64,000 nt of DNA from Branchiostoma floridae (taxonomy: Eukaryota; Chordata; Leptocardii; Amphioxiformes; Branchiostomatidae), in assembly GCF_000003815.2 (NCBI RefSeq), contig NC_049989.1, forward strand, positions 1,911,644-1,975,643, in the 5' to 3' direction. Below are positions 12,101 to 25,469 of the stretch, one piece after another. A program made the position numbers and the translations under genes. How positions within the stretch are numbered: position 1 is the first letter of the stretch; each line of letters opens with the position of its first letter. Below the pieces are notes generated by a model. It saw only the letters and a list, made by a program, of their open reading frames with translations. It was not told the DNA's origin and did not search any database.

Positions 12101-15100
12101 GTTAGCAAAAACTAATTACAAATAGTACTTCCTAAAATTCTACAGCTAATTAACATCACAGTCTTAAACAAGTAATACGACAAAGGTTTCATTATTTCTG
12201 ACACCAGAATGCCAAGAATATTATACAGTATAAAATGTAATAGTGCCTTTGTGTACATAACCCAATATACGCTGTACTAACATAGATATCTATTCTAGGT
12301 GCACTAGTGCACGCACCTTCCAAAATTAAGTACACAGCTCCAATTTTGGGTGCATAAAAGTGCATATGCATCCAGTATTTCAAGCCCTGAAAATCCGGGC
12401 AAATACAGACACTGCTGTGTGAGATTGATCTTGAAATTAAGAAAACACAGTGATTGATCTTAGAATTAAGAAGACACAATTACCTTGTTTCAATGAGACT
12501 TCTTTTTTTAAGTGTTTTTCCTGCATAACCCCATAACGTTGAGCATGCTTGTCTGATATAACTATAAGCAAGGCTTTAAATATTCTGTCTTTATACCCTG
12601 GCCCAGGCTTGCCCCCTGCCGGGCTGCTGTAGCTGCAAAGGTCATCTGACAGGCAAATTACTTTGCAGTGCCTCAATCGACGATTGCATCAGCAGAGCAA
12701 CCCGTTGCTCTAAAGATCTGGATAGCCATTATTACCTGACGGCTCACTACAAGTTTGAATTCATAGTTGGTCGTTCTCAGGCCAGCAGAACTGTAAAACT
12801 GTTTCACTTTCAGTGTTGATTGGTGCACAGTGCAAATTTTTGTAGTTTTCGTGACAACTTCAGTCGCTCTAAAGATCTGAGCCCTGCACAAATAAACATA
12901 AAACAAAGCTTCAAATGAAACTTAAATACATCAAAGGTAAAAGTATTATACAACAAACCAAAGAAATACATACTAGTAATACAAGCAACTAAGTAAAGTA
13001 CTGTAAATGTAAAAATGTTCGAGGTGGTTTTATGTTCGCATTTTTTGCGGTGACCACTTTACCGCGAACTTAAAACCACCACGAACATTTTTTCATTATA
13101 GTATGAGACTGCAGTCTATGGTACTACAGCGAACTTAAAGTCACTTTGAACACTCCATTTTTCCAACTACCTTGAAAGTAAATCCCTGCAAACTTGAATA
13201 CATTTCCAGTAAATAAGGTAGAAAATGGTTTTAGTGTTGCATGGTGTTCATTTACAAATTTGGCGTAACTTTTGCAGTTTTCATGGAGACTTCTCCACCT
13301 TGAATTCAAGAAATGTGACATTGAATATGCGTTTCCATTGTATGACTCACTATTCCACTACAACAAATGAAAAGAACGAAGTGCGAAAAGACATCTGGTG
13401 CATGTAACAGGGTATAGTTGATGATGAACATCTTGTTTTTTTTTGCAATTTTCGTGGCAACTTCTCATCTTGAATTCACGACACATTGAATATGTGTTTC
13501 CATTGTATGACTCACTATTCTACTACAACAACTGCAAAAGAACAGTACAAAAAAGACATCTGGTGCATGTAACAGGGTATAGTTGATGATGAACATCTCA
13601 GGGGGTAGACTGGGTTCCTTGATTTGTTGCCTGGAACTGATGAATGGCTGCTGGAAGATCTCAAACAGAATTGAGTTCAAGTGCCTTAAGTAGAGTTTGT
13701 CAAGTCCCTGTATATCTAATACCATTAAAACTATACATCACAATCCACATACATGTACTGTAGCTGGATATAATGAGTCGAGACTAAAAACATATCAAGA
13801 TCTTCAAACGTTCAAACATGAAAGAAAAAATAATTTTGTCATGTCATGTGGTATCTACATATATCTATATATATACCTTTCAAGTTGTATTTGTATAACT
13901 TTCTGCAGAACTTTTTTCTATTGATATGTGTTTATATTTCCTGTAAGTGATGCAAGGCAGGAACATGTGTTATAGTCAGACAGTTGAAAAGGCTATTTTC
14001 TTAAGGATTTTAAGAATAAAGATATTGATGCAGTCTACGGAAAAGCACAGACATATATTGTCACAATGTATGTAATTGCATGCACAGACTTAACTACATC
14101 TGTATGTACCTACACTAGTATAATGGTGCTATGATGCATTGAAATGAAGCTTGAACAGATCTGTCCTGTATTTGATTTTTCACCTCGTTCCTCTCACAAT
14201 TATAAGGAGTGACTCTTGTTCTCTGTTTTTTCTCCTGTTTTCCCTCCCAGCTTTCCTGGTGTGGTGTTTGCAGTGTTGAGTTTGGCGGGGGTGTGGGTGC
14301 ACATCTTTACATGCCACCGTTCTGTCTTCACTAGGTAGATCACATCAAGGAACGTGCTCGAGAGTTGTCCGAACTCCCCGAGGAATACTTTCAGCAGGAA
14401 TTCAGGCTTGTCAAACAATCCCTGTCCTCCTCATCGTCGGTCGATCAGCCTGGCGCTGGTCCGTGTGAGGACGACGGTCCGTCGGTTGACCTTCCTGAGG
14501 AATATTATCAACGCAAGCGTCGCCTACAAAAACGTGCGAGCCCGGGTTGTAGCTCAGCGTCCACGGCAAGTAACAATACGGATAACCAGGGCCAGAGGGG
14601 CACAGGGACTTGTGGGCAAGCCCTGAAGCATGCAAAGATCGGCGTCCTAGAACAGATAGCAAAGACAACATCAGCACTTGCAGCTCTTCAGTCAGCTACC
14701 ACAGAGTTAACGGTGATTCAAGAAGGCGGGTGTGGCGCCGACGGCCAAGACAAGGAAGAAAAAGAGTTGTCCGCCACCTCTAAATACCCTGTATCCACCC
14801 GTGCTACGCTTCCATCCCTTTCGCAGCTGTACAAAACGGCGGAGAAACTGAAAGCTTCAAGCGAGCAGCTAAGGAAAATGTGGGAAAACAGGGAAAGCGA
14901 GAAGCCCCCGTTCGGATACCCTCCGGATGCTACCAGTATTACGAATTCTGCAATGGCTCTATTGAATAAAGGAGAGACTAAAGAAGGAGATAGTTCACTT
15001 GATGCAATCCCTACTACGGGGCTGGAACGCCGAGGTTCCCTGGACAGTGGAAAAGATGATGACAGGCAGTATGAGTCTAGTGGCAGCAGAAGAAGTAGTG

Positions 15101-18100
15101 TTTCGCAAGGCGGTCGCAAAAAGAAGAAAAAGAAGAAGAAGGCTAATAAAAGTGAGTCCCCTCGTGTGGCAGCTAGATCTCAGGAACATTATGTACTGTC
15201 CAACTTCACAAGTTCATGGTCATTATAAGAACGTCCTTTTAACCTTTCACCTTTGCATTCTGTCATAAGATTTATTATGCTCTTTTAGTAGTCTTCTACA
15301 TTGGTCTTTGATACTAGTAGTAATACATCTTCAACATTTTTCAAACTGACATAATTTTCTTGGCATAGCAAGCCTAGAATTGCTGGCATTTTGTTACTTT
15401 GAAATAAATAGTACCCTGAACAGTTTATTGGTATCTTATCCATGTAACATCAAATTTTTAGACATTGTGACTGTGAGTGTGTGTGAATGTGACTTTCTTT
15501 GGTTCCTGGTTGCAAACTTAACATCTGTCCTTTATCATGTATTTTTCTTTAAATAAATTAGATTATTTTATGAAATTGTTTACATGTGTATTGCATAGAG
15601 TGTGTTACTATCATAATTTACACTTACATATGCAGACCTTTTGAACCTATTTACTAATTTTAGTAATTGATATTATAGCTTATGATATTTTGTACAAGAT
15701 AAGTTTGCAAAGTACAATTTCAAGTAGATCAGATAGAAAGTGCCAGGGAAAGGCTAATCTCTGAAGAGAGACCAATCTGGTCTATAGGTCTATTGAATGA
15801 ATGACATAGTCAATTAGGCATCAGTAAGATGACGGCTGAGACATGATTTACCATTGTCTTCCTTTTTATTCCAAAGTCTTCATCATAATGACAAGAAAGT
15901 GGTACCCCACTTGATTTTATAGCCTCTACTCTAGTTAGGGCAGGGGCCCTGAGCAGTTTGGGCAGGGCACTGTAGGAAATAGCCAATCAGCTAACATGAA
16001 ATGAATGAATAACAACTAACAGTTGAACCAACTGTATGTATTTCAGAATCTGCTGTTCTAACAGTTTACTTCTGTATTCCTCCAGGTGGAAAGCAACAGT
16101 CTGTGGGTGCCTTAAAGTCTGCCTCATCAGAATGTTCTATAGACAGTGACAGTGGGACCATAAACAGTCAAGATGGGGCTAGCTCCAACTCAATCGACAG
16201 TGGTAAGAGTAACGCTTCTAATCCCGAAAAGAAGGAGACAGATCCCGTTGTTATAGAAAAAGCACAAAATCCAGAAAACACTTCAGAAAAATTAACTCTT
16301 ACCAGTAACGGACTATCGAAGGACATGGTCAAGGGGAATGCCGCGAGAATCGGAAGCGAGCTCATGAGTGCACAGCAGCAAAATTCTACAGATATTCCTC
16401 TCAATCCGGGAACTATGCAAGATGGCACCAAGTCTGTAGGACAGTCCGCATCGAGTCCTTGGGGAGGGGGAATGACCTACGCTAGCAAACTAAAAGCAGG
16501 GCTTGAGAAATTTCGAGACGGGGATCCCGGCTTGAACAACAAAGACTCCATGGACGGAGAGGGGAGTGGGAACATAGTCTTGCCAGAGGGAAGCGTTGGA
16601 GATGCGATAGTGCCAAACGGATTACCGGTGGTTGAAATATGTCCGAAGGAAGAGGAGACTGTGGCGAACCTGCCCCAGGACGTTGGGGGGACACACGATA
16701 ATGCCAAAAGCCAGGAGGGAGAGGGGTACCCCCATCCAAGTGCTGCCAATATGGAGAAGAACGTTACACAGAACAAAGGGACAGGAAAGGTCGATCCTGC
16801 AGAAGGCAAGGGTCCTGCGATGGCTGGGCCCCCCGAAGCCTATGCAAGGAAGGTGTGCACTCGCGCCACTCCCCTCGGAGCGGTGTCGTGCTCGGAGGAG
16901 TGCAAGACTCAAGGGAAGGAGGAGACGTCCCTCCAGGCCATCCTTCTCAACTTTGAAAACAGTCCATTTCAGTTCCTCTCGCCGTCGGAGGTGTTCGACG
17001 GGCCCAACGTTAACGCGGACAGTGCAATTCGAGGTAGTAATCAATCGGGGCAGAACATGCCAGCCGGAGGCCAGGGGGACGGGGGCAAGCTTCACGTCCG
17101 GGTGAGCAGGGATTTCTCCCTCACTCCCCCGGAGGTGCCCCAGTACGAGTTTGGACTTGGGAATACCGTCTTGCCAGGTAGTATAGGTGTAGTGATGATG
17201 GACAATGCTGCTGTAAGAAACGTAGACATGACCAAAGGGAACTGTTCACACAAAGAGGACCCTGGGGTGCACGTGGAGAGGCCCCCCGTCGTTCCCTCTG
17301 TACCGGAGGAAATAACGTACAACTTTCAGGAGGCTGCCAACTACTTGTACAGAGGTAAGGGAAGCACTGATCGATGGTTTAGAATAGTGGGTAAATGATC
17401 ACTTTAGTGCACTTAAATTGGAGCTGTACACCTAACTTTTCCCTGGGTCCATTTTGTGTAGGGTTTCTGTAACTTACATAGCACATTCAAGCTCTGAAGA
17501 AAAGCAATAAGGCTTGCAACTAAGGTTTTGCAGATATCTACTTAATTTTATGTTTTGCTCCCAAATTTCTTTGTGCACCTACATTTTCAGCTTAAAGGCA
17601 CCAGTGCAAATAAGAAAATTAAGTCCTGTCGAATATTCTGAAATTTACATAGCCTTGCAGATATATTGATATGCATGTGCTAACTATTTCTGTTTTGTTT
17701 TCTAGAATGGGAACAAACCTTTAAGCAGTGTCAAGAAGGTACGTAACATTTTTATCAATACTTAATCCATTTTGTATGGCCTATAGCATAAAATCCTTGT
17801 TAAATCAGGACAGCTGCTGACGTTTTGTGTTTTGAAAAGACAGTAGGGATACATTGTTTGCATTTTTTGGTACAGCAATGTATGCATGTAGTAAGCTAAT
17901 TTTGAATCTAAATAAAGTCAAGTCAATAGGCTATACGTAGGGCTGTGTATCTACACCTTGGACCTGTACATGTACCTGTTTGGGCATACAACCTCAGCTG
18001 TACAATTCATGAAAATATGTTTATTTGACAAATCCATTTTACTTCCTTGTTTTCCCAGATCCAACAAAAGTGCAGTACTACAAGAGTGGGCTTTCAGCGT

Positions 18101-18102
18101 AG
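9149..18102 (+). CDS. NUFIP2: NUFIP2-like protein (FMRP-interacting, RNA-binding cofactor family)
   Basis: Five exons, 9149-9289, 14335-15151, 16086-17354, 17706-17738 and 18059-18102, join in frame to 2,304 nt (767 residues; human NUFIP2 is about 695). The protein is mostly disordered and rich in Ser, Gly, Pro and Glu. It has a helical acidic N-terminus (about 1-75), a run of eight lysines (309-316) after a Ser/Arg patch, and MTYASKLK near residue 449, like the SYASKVK motif I recall in human NUFIP2. The end reads YREWEQTFKQCQEDPTKV, matching the human tail pattern E-x-E-x2-[FW]-x2-Q-x2-DP from memory. NUFIP2 binds FMRP and assists Roquin in mRNA decay; that role is transferred by homology. 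Identity rests on the C-terminal signature and overall style. The N-terminal 75 residues are not known to me in vertebrate NUFIP2. Confidence 0.6.
11837..11942. repeat. long hairpin, 37-bp near-perfect inverted repeat
   Basis: The arms 11837-11873 and 11906-11942 match at 34 of 37 positions when folded, with a 32-base loop. The loop holds a third partial copy of the arm (agcttagaaatg...). It lies in intron 1 of the NUFIP2-like gene. It could be a tiny palindromic MITE or a miRNA-like precursor; sequence alone does not decide. Confidence 0.7.
12999..13211. mobile_element. MITE of the CTGTAAATG family
   Basis: It begins TA-CTGTAAATG (12999) and probably ends CATTTCCAG-TA (to about 13211), a decayed inverted end. 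Inside is an inverted repeat around 13011-13092 (AATGTTCG...CGAACATT). The family is also seen at 48219-48403 and 60642-60856. Confidence 0.55.
13271..13600. repeat. ~165-bp tandem duplication
   Basis: Two copies (13271-13434 and 13442-13600) share long stretches, for example ACATCTGGTGCATGTAACAG and GTTTCCATTGTATGACTCAC. They differ by small indels. Both lie in intron 1 of the NUFIP2-like gene. Confidence 0.8.
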
Positions 18103-21100
18103 CTATGGTAACAGAGAGGAGATGGACTGCGCTTCTAAATTGCCATTCAAAAAAAGCATTGCAATCTCCTTCAGAAGAAATACAGGGAACGAGTGTTACA
18201 TTGTTTCTGGGTGACTGCATTAAAGTCGCGTTTGCAGTCAGCAATACCACAGCTGAATGTGGTCACTCATAGATTCCCAAAACAGCTGACTTCATTTACT
18301 AAACGCTAAGAACAACGAATCAGGAATGTTCCCAGCTCTTTTCCATCAAAGACAGAGGTGGGGTTTTTAGCCCAATCAAGCCGGCCACAGTAGATAGTTC
18401 AGTATTGTTAGCTAATCGCAGTTGACAAACGGCCATCCATGCAACCGACCATGAAAAAGACTGGAAGGGAAATCTTTAGACAACACTACATTTACATGTA
18501 CCATATACATGAGCCTGCAAGTACAAGAGGTTCGACAGCTTCAGAAGTGAAATTTGGAGAAGAAAAGCGGACAATTGACTTGCAAGCAACTTTGATCCAG
18601 TATAACCATTTTATGACAAGTTACTGCAGAGTTTAAGTGGCTATGGAGAGGACAATGGATTTAATTATCGTTCATCGCTTGGGATGGTGTACCAGTCACT
18701 ACAATCTTTCTTGGTTTTCGCTCTATTGAAAGGGAGGAATCAGCCAATTTGAAGGGAATTTCTGTGGTGTCATTGGCGTTCTCTCAGCTATGTGAAACAA
18801 AGGTTCTGCCATGCAATGTAAGGGGCAGAAAGTCAGTGCTTTCATGTGCAAACGAACTACCATGTAAGTTTTAACTACCGATTTTGCAGTACTAGTCATA
18901 ACAGATAGAGGGAGCTTTTGTACTCATAACGCTATACAGAAGTACTGTTGTGTGAGTTGATGTCTTGTACAGGTAGCTTTGAGCATCATTTCAATCTGGA
19001 CGCAGTTTGAACATCACAAACCAAAGTTGGGCTTGTACCCATAATGTACATTGTAAGTAAATAGTATTCAGCTAAAGCTGTCTTAGCAGAAGGTTAAGTT
19101 TTGTATCTAAATCTCTGGAAAAAAAAGAACAAAAATGTGCTGTTTAACAGTGGTAGGAATGATATGTTTCAAACATGACAAATATCTAAAGTTTTATGCA
19201 GCTTTAAGAAGAATTTTTGTAAGTAACTGTAAATAATTGTTCAAAGGTTAGGAAAATTGTTGACTGTTTTGAGCCCTGTAATATTTCATAACTCAAGAAA
19301 CTCCAACAAAATACAAGTAAGGAGGCATGTGTCTAGATAACTGAATACAGACATGCTGACTGAGCCATAGTGTAAAAAAGGATGGTATGCATTTCACCTG
19401 AAATCCATTTCTCTTTGCAATTTTGGAGTAATTGAGCACACAGTAGAATGTACCATTCTTGGTACGATCCACAGTCAACACTTCCATCCATTGTTTGTGT
19501 AAGGTGAGGTCAACTAGCTAAGATTAGTATGTAATTTGTCATCATTCTTTTGCGGTAATTATTGTAGGTATGGAAAGTATACTTTTGTCAAGGGTTCATT
19601 TCAATGGTTGAAGAAAGAAAAAAAAGGAATACTGGTGCCATGTGAGAAATCAACTGTTTACCTCTTATTATCAACCTTGTCTCTCCTATGCTCTCACTCT
19701 TGCACCAACGTTTAATTGATCAGAATTTTTGTCAGTAAGATTAAGGTTTCAAAAAACGAAAACTTTTTACCCATGGTAATTTGCAGTAGATTGATCCATA
19801 GCCCTGCCCACTTCCAACAAAACGTCATTGAAAAGTAGAAATTCAAAATGAAAACTTAAAAGTGCAAAGATTTGAGGGACACACAGTCACTCTCACATTG
19901 GGTCAAAATTGGTCTATTGCTGGTAAACTAATGCCATAAGATGAGGCAATTTGTAATTCCGCTCAGTTTACGTCGCGCTGTTGGCAGTTTCAGTTCGGGA
20001 AATTTTGTCTCTCCCCTTCAAAACAGTTCCCCACTTGTACGTTTTAAACTTGGGCTAATGGGCTTTTGAGAAAGTGTAATGAAAGATGAAAGTGTTTTTC
20101 CACATATAATTGTCAGTAGTGCAGGAAAAGTCCTTTCAGATGTCTGCTGTAAAATTGTCTATGAAAGATAGCCGGGTGAAAATATAAAAGTTAAAATATA
20201 CATCTGATTTGCAGGATTTTTTTGCTGCATGGCTAAAGGGGCTAAAAATCTGATGGACTTGTTTTACTGAGCTTAAAATGCAACTAGCACACTTTTATAG
20301 ACAGTACTACTCAAATAGCTCCTCTTGTATATAAAGAAGGCCAACATGCGTTCCACATAGCACAGCAGGCTCATAGAGTAGGTTGAAATACCACTGAAAA
20401 ATGTTTGTCAATGGAAATAAGACAATTACAGGAGTAAGGGGAGGGATAGAAGCTTGAATCTAAATGTTCACCATCTTTCTGAAGTGCTTGGCAAAGCACT
20501 TACAATAGTTAGTCCCTGCGTCTTTCAGATACATTGAGGTCAAAGTCAGGTGCGACTTGGAGAGTCAAATGTGATAATGTACGTTGGGCTCACGTTGAAA
20601 GTTGTCTTGAAACTATGTATCATAAGTTACTTCAGATCTTAGGCCAAGGTTTTAAAAAAATGTGTTTCCAGTAACCAAACTGACCCTAGCAAAAACCTTC
20701 CATCCCAAGCCTTTGGGTCAAGGGACAAACTGATTGAGGAAAACAGAATTCAAATCAAATTAGACTTCTTGTATTTCACGCTCTGTTAACAGATTGAGAC
20801 TTTCTCTTTGAACAGATGGCATGTAATAAACATACTTTTTTCAGTTTATTAATATACTTGTGATACTTGTACCTGTAGAATTGCAATTAGATGTTGAAAA
20901 TACCATTGTTGTTGATGCATTTCAGTTTGGCAGTAATTTAACCAAAAGAAGCCCCTACCTACCTACCAACCCTAAATGTTTCTGGGCTTTAGTCAGAAAT
21001 ACAATATGAATTTTCCTAGACCTTACCAAAAGACTTTGCTTGTTGTCAACCCATTTGAACTACGTGTTACGTTACCAAGGTTCATCTCCCACCCCCTTAT

Positions 21101-23990
21101 GTAATGTTAATGCTGCTTGCATATATGACCAATATGGTCAATATTATAAATAGTTATGAAAGAATATTTCTATTTCCAATATAATGTTGATACCACCAAA
21201 TAATTACTGTGGCAATTGCTGATATTAATGAGATTAGAGTATAAATAACCATAATTTGCTTTGGATACACATTATCTCAGTAAGACTTTGTTTCTAAGAA
21301 ACTAAGTATATATACCTTATCTGTTAATGGGGTATTAGTGCTGAACGTTTTCTTGTCAATAAGATACATTGTTGATCAAATTTGACTTTATATAAGTTAA
21401 GCTTGTAACTGAACTATGGAAAAAGCCAAGACTTTCAGCTTGTTGTTGCAAGGAAAGGAAAAAAATTAAGATACCTTACGTGTTACGTTTGTGTACATAT
21501 TTAAGGATGTTATTTCAAGCGGTGCAATACATGATTATTATATATTGTTGTCTCCCAGTATGTAGAAGTATTCCCCATGTCTATATGAGAATTATGTTGT
21601 GCCTGTTTATTATTCAGCATGTTATATATTCTGTGGCTGGAATCTGTGGTATAGACAATGTAGTTAGTAACTGAGGGTACATTGAGGCAAGGGCTGTCTC
21701 CAGCGTTAAATTTTTTTTTCCGTTTCAATCATCCCAAATTGTTTATTTTCGTTGTAGATTTCGAAAATACATTTTTGTCACTTTCGTGTCATGAAGTTGA
21801 GTTTATTTGGGATGGAGGAGGTTAAATTTCTGTCTTGACAAGCAAATTTCTATCCTGGGATGGATGGAGGGATGGGTCATGGAGACAGCCCTGACTGAAC
21901 CTATGATACAGTTTGTTGTCAGAATCCTGTATTCAAGTGTTCTATATAACAACCCATCAACTCTTCTACCACAGGACTTAGTGTTTCATAAACTACATGG
22001 ATTGGGTGGATCATAATATTGTGTCAAAGCAACAGGCAGTCCTGATTGGATTTTGTATTCAATACTGTGTGTATATAAGGGAAAAGAATGTGGATTGAAA
22101 ACTTTGTTCATTTGAAATGCTTTACTATTGTGAAAGTGTTTTCTGGTCCTAGAGTATTTTGATTCCCTACTTATAATTGTAGACTCTGTGAGGGTGATCT
22201 TGGTTGTTCAGCGGTGATGTGAAGGAGACAGTGCAAAACAAAACTGTTGTTGAACTCATTTTAGAATCGGGCCTTAAACACATGCTCAAAATGTTGATTT
22301 TATTCACTTTTTCACAGAAAAAAATACCCCCCAAATAATCTTGAAGACGTACACATGAAAAAGTCTAGATCTTTCCAACTCAGAAAATGAGGTAATAATT
22401 CAACCATCACTTCACTCTAGATATTAAACACTGCTGAAACATTGTTTATGATACACTGCTCTTGTCATTTGTTGTGTACCAGCTAATAGTACTTCCTACT
22501 ACATTGTATATGTACCAAACTGATAGGAAATTATGTCCCTTTGTCACCAGATTACAACCATGTTCATCATGCATTTAACAGTCATGTACATCTAGAAATG
22601 TTGTAGAACTCTTCTTACCAATACATAAGAAGCATTGCTGTAAAAAAATCCAATGAAATGAGAGAGGGGTGACTATCAGTCAATACAACATGGCATTTTT
22701 TTTCATTATGCATGTAGCTACGAACCCTCTTACTGACTTTAAGATATTTTTAGTGAATTGCTGCATCACACATTGCTATTGTAAGGCTGGGCTGTAGCTT
22801 TTACACCATTGTTACCAGAACATGTAGTATGGTAGAGGTAAACGAGTAGCATGGCAAGCTTACTGATGATTTTGCTGCTGCGGGCCATGGTTTTTCTGCA
22901 AGCCCCATGCAAAGATGGATCTTAGGGTGATCCCAAAAGACTTCTTTCTTTCTTTTTGGTAATTTTATTTGTGTTGGCTATATGATTAAAATTTTGTAAG
23001 GAGCAGATATCTTTCTTCTGTTATTTTTTTTTTCGATCCGTTGGCAGGGTATTTTTGTGTAACTTTTTAAAGAATGTAGGCCGTACATTTCCCAACCCTA
23101 AAGGTGCATGCCATTGTCTTTTGTTTTCACAGCATATGTTGTTGAAGTAAAGATTGTCATTTAGATGTCGATTCTCAAACTGTTTTTTTGTTCATACAAC
23201 TTGTAGCTTTCGCATGTTTTCTACAGCGCATCAATGACAAATGATATGTTTTATATAAAATGTAAACTTTTGTTACCAAAATCGGAATTCTGTTCGGTGT
23301 TTTTCCGAGCTCATGTCACCTGAGCCATTAATGTAGGAACTGAGTGGAGGATGTATGTTGTCTTCACTATTCTGTTTCATGTATGGTTGCTATAAGAACT
23401 AGTTATTGACATTATTGTAGAAGGGGTTAATTATTTTTTCCAAAAATGCAAACGTTTTTCACATTTCACTTATTTTCAGTGATCACAATTTGCACCACAA
23501 GCCATGGGAAACACAGCTTAAACCAATAGAAAACAATAATGGTTTCACTTGAGCAGTTCTATGGCCTTTACTGGTCACCCTGCATGTGTATTTTCCATCT
23601 AGTTACCGGTTTAAGCTATGTGTTTGAATACATGTGAAAAATCCAAACTTTTGTCAACAACAGTCAAGTTTTTGTTACCTTGTATGCTTGTATACATAAC
23701 AAGTTTCAATACATGTGAAACATCCAAACCTTTGTCAGCACAGTCAAGTTTTGTTACCTTGTAAGTTTGTATACCTGACAAGTACAAGTAGGTGTATTGT
23801 AATGGCAGACATCACATTGAATGTATGTTACCATGGGCTTGACGCTGTACAAAGATGTGAGCTCCTGTGTGAAATGTATGTAAATAGACACACTCGTTTC
23901 TCATGTTGTATGTACCTGTACCTACCCACTCGTCCATGCACTTTGGAAGCCTTTTGTTGCTCAATGCAATAAAGATAGTTTTGCAACAGC
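18103..23990 (+). other. probable 5.9-kb 3' UTR of the NUFIP2-like gene
   Basis: From the stop at 18102 to an AATAAA (23968-23973) followed by a GT-rich stretch there is no recognisable exon and no dispersed repeat of the kinds common elsewhere in the window. Five TGTANATA (Pumilio-type) motifs occur at 19228, 20326, 21492, 22070 and 23879. Vertebrate NUFIP2 also has a very long 3' UTR, from memory. An earlier AATAAA near 20824 could give a shorter form. Confidence 0.5.
23968..23973 (+). terminator. polyadenylation signal, probable end of the NUFIP2-like transcript
   Basis: AATAAA is followed within 30-50 bases by GT-rich sequence (TCTGGTGAGGTTTGTTGG), as expected of a cleavage site. Repeats resume downstream. 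Confidence 0.45.
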
Positions 23991-24840
23991 ACAGTCTGGT
24001 GAGGTTTGTTGGTTTGTATTGCATACCCAGTAAACTACCTTTATTTAATAGGTATATCACACTGATGATGATGATGGCTGTTTCTTCGTATCCGAAGATC
24101 AATGGTAGGCAGACAAAGTTGGTTAGGCGACCAGTCTGCCTGGCCTGCACGGGACTTTTTTAATGTGAAGGAGGGGTGCGCACTCCCTTCTCCACCCTCT
24201 CGTCTACTGGCGCACTAAGTCCTACAGGGACAGAACTGTTTGCCATGTAAGACGGCCCCAGCAGATGCTGGTTTATTATTTAGAGTTTCCGTCTCCTAGG
24301 AGGACCTCCGACCAAGGATGCAAGGGGTTCCTCCTACCCCTGACTCGTGTCATGGCGGGTGCGTCATGCCCGAACATGTCACACTAGGTTTGTGCTGAAG
24401 AGAACAAGCTACATATCCTGACAGATTCATTTGATCCACTCACACTGGGAAGGACCAGAAAAGACCTCTTTTCGATAAGTGTGGTGGGTGCTTTAATATG
24501 TGGGAAGTTTTGAAATATCCCGGATGGACACAACAGGAAATAGAACATGATAATATACTCTATTTTGATGACCATCACACACCATCTGGAATGCCTGGAA
24601 CATAAACATTGATGCCGATTTTCGTTACCATCTCAGCACTCTCCAGTGAACTAAAACTTGATCGAAATCACTTTCCTTTTTTTCCAAAAGAGATAGTACT
24701 GCCCACCCTCTCTTTAACTTTTCTATAGAAAGCTGCAGTTCTGACTAAACACGACAGGTGTCTCACATAAACTACCGTCGACATTGCAGTGGAAATCGTT
24801 GGCAGCTCTGTTCACCCGTGAATGGACGAAGGGAAGGTCC
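23991..24840. other. intergenic, probable transposon remnant, no gene
   Basis: A (GAT) run lies near 24065. Bases 24170-24380 are GC-rich, sharply different from the flanks, and look like a transposon fragment, but I cannot assign a class. No coding exon is supported. Confidence 0.35.
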
Positions 24841-24865
24841 TATTGTGTGCGTGTGTGTGTGTGTG

Positions 24866-25465
24866 GTGTTCAGTACCAAGGACAGGTCTGTTTGCTTTTG
24901 TAGATGGTGTTCAGCACCAAGGACAGGTCTAGTTGCTTCAATGGATGTGGACTGTGTTCATCACTAATCAATGTCAATGTCATTCAACACCAATCAATGT
25001 CAGCCCCTTGCTCGACTGTATGTGGGTAATATTCAACGCCAAGGACAGATATGTTTGCCTGTGTGGATGGTCTTCAGCACCAAGAACAGGTCTGTTTGCT
25101 TGTATATGTGTAAATGTATGGTGTTCAACACCAAGGACAAGTCTGTTTGCTTGTGTGTGGATGGTGTTCAGCACCAAGGACAGGTCTGTTTGCTTGTATA
25201 TGTGTAAATGTATGGTGTTCAACACCAAGGACAAGTCTGTTTGCTTGTATGTGGATGGTGTTCAGCACCAAGGACAGGTCTGTTTGCTTGTGTATGTGGA
25301 TGGTGTTCAGCACCAAGGACAGGTCTGTTTGCTTGTGTATGTGGATGGTGTTCAGCACAATGATACGGTCTATTTGCTGGTGTGTGGATGGAGTTCAGTA
25401 CCAAGGACAGATCTTTCTGTTTGGGTGTATGTGGGTGGTGTTAAGCACCTAGGACATTTTAGTGT
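24866..25465. repeat. minisatellite, about 13 units of 40-53 bp
   Basis: The core CACCAAGGACAGGTCTGTTT recurs at roughly 24876, 24916, 25034, 25076, 25129, 25171, 25223, 25265, 25310, 25354, 25398 and 25445, joined by variable TGTGTGGATGGTGTTCAG linkers. Unit lengths alternate (about 42 and 53), which suggests a higher-order dimer in the middle. Open frames on both strands are by-products of the repeat. Confidence 0.9.
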
Positions 25466-25469
25466 GCGT

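Noticed and set aside
16622-17105. Two 157-codon frames, one on each strand, inside exon 3 of the NUFIP2-like gene
   Set aside because: They overlap an exon whose frame is fixed by splice phases on both sides, so they are shadows.
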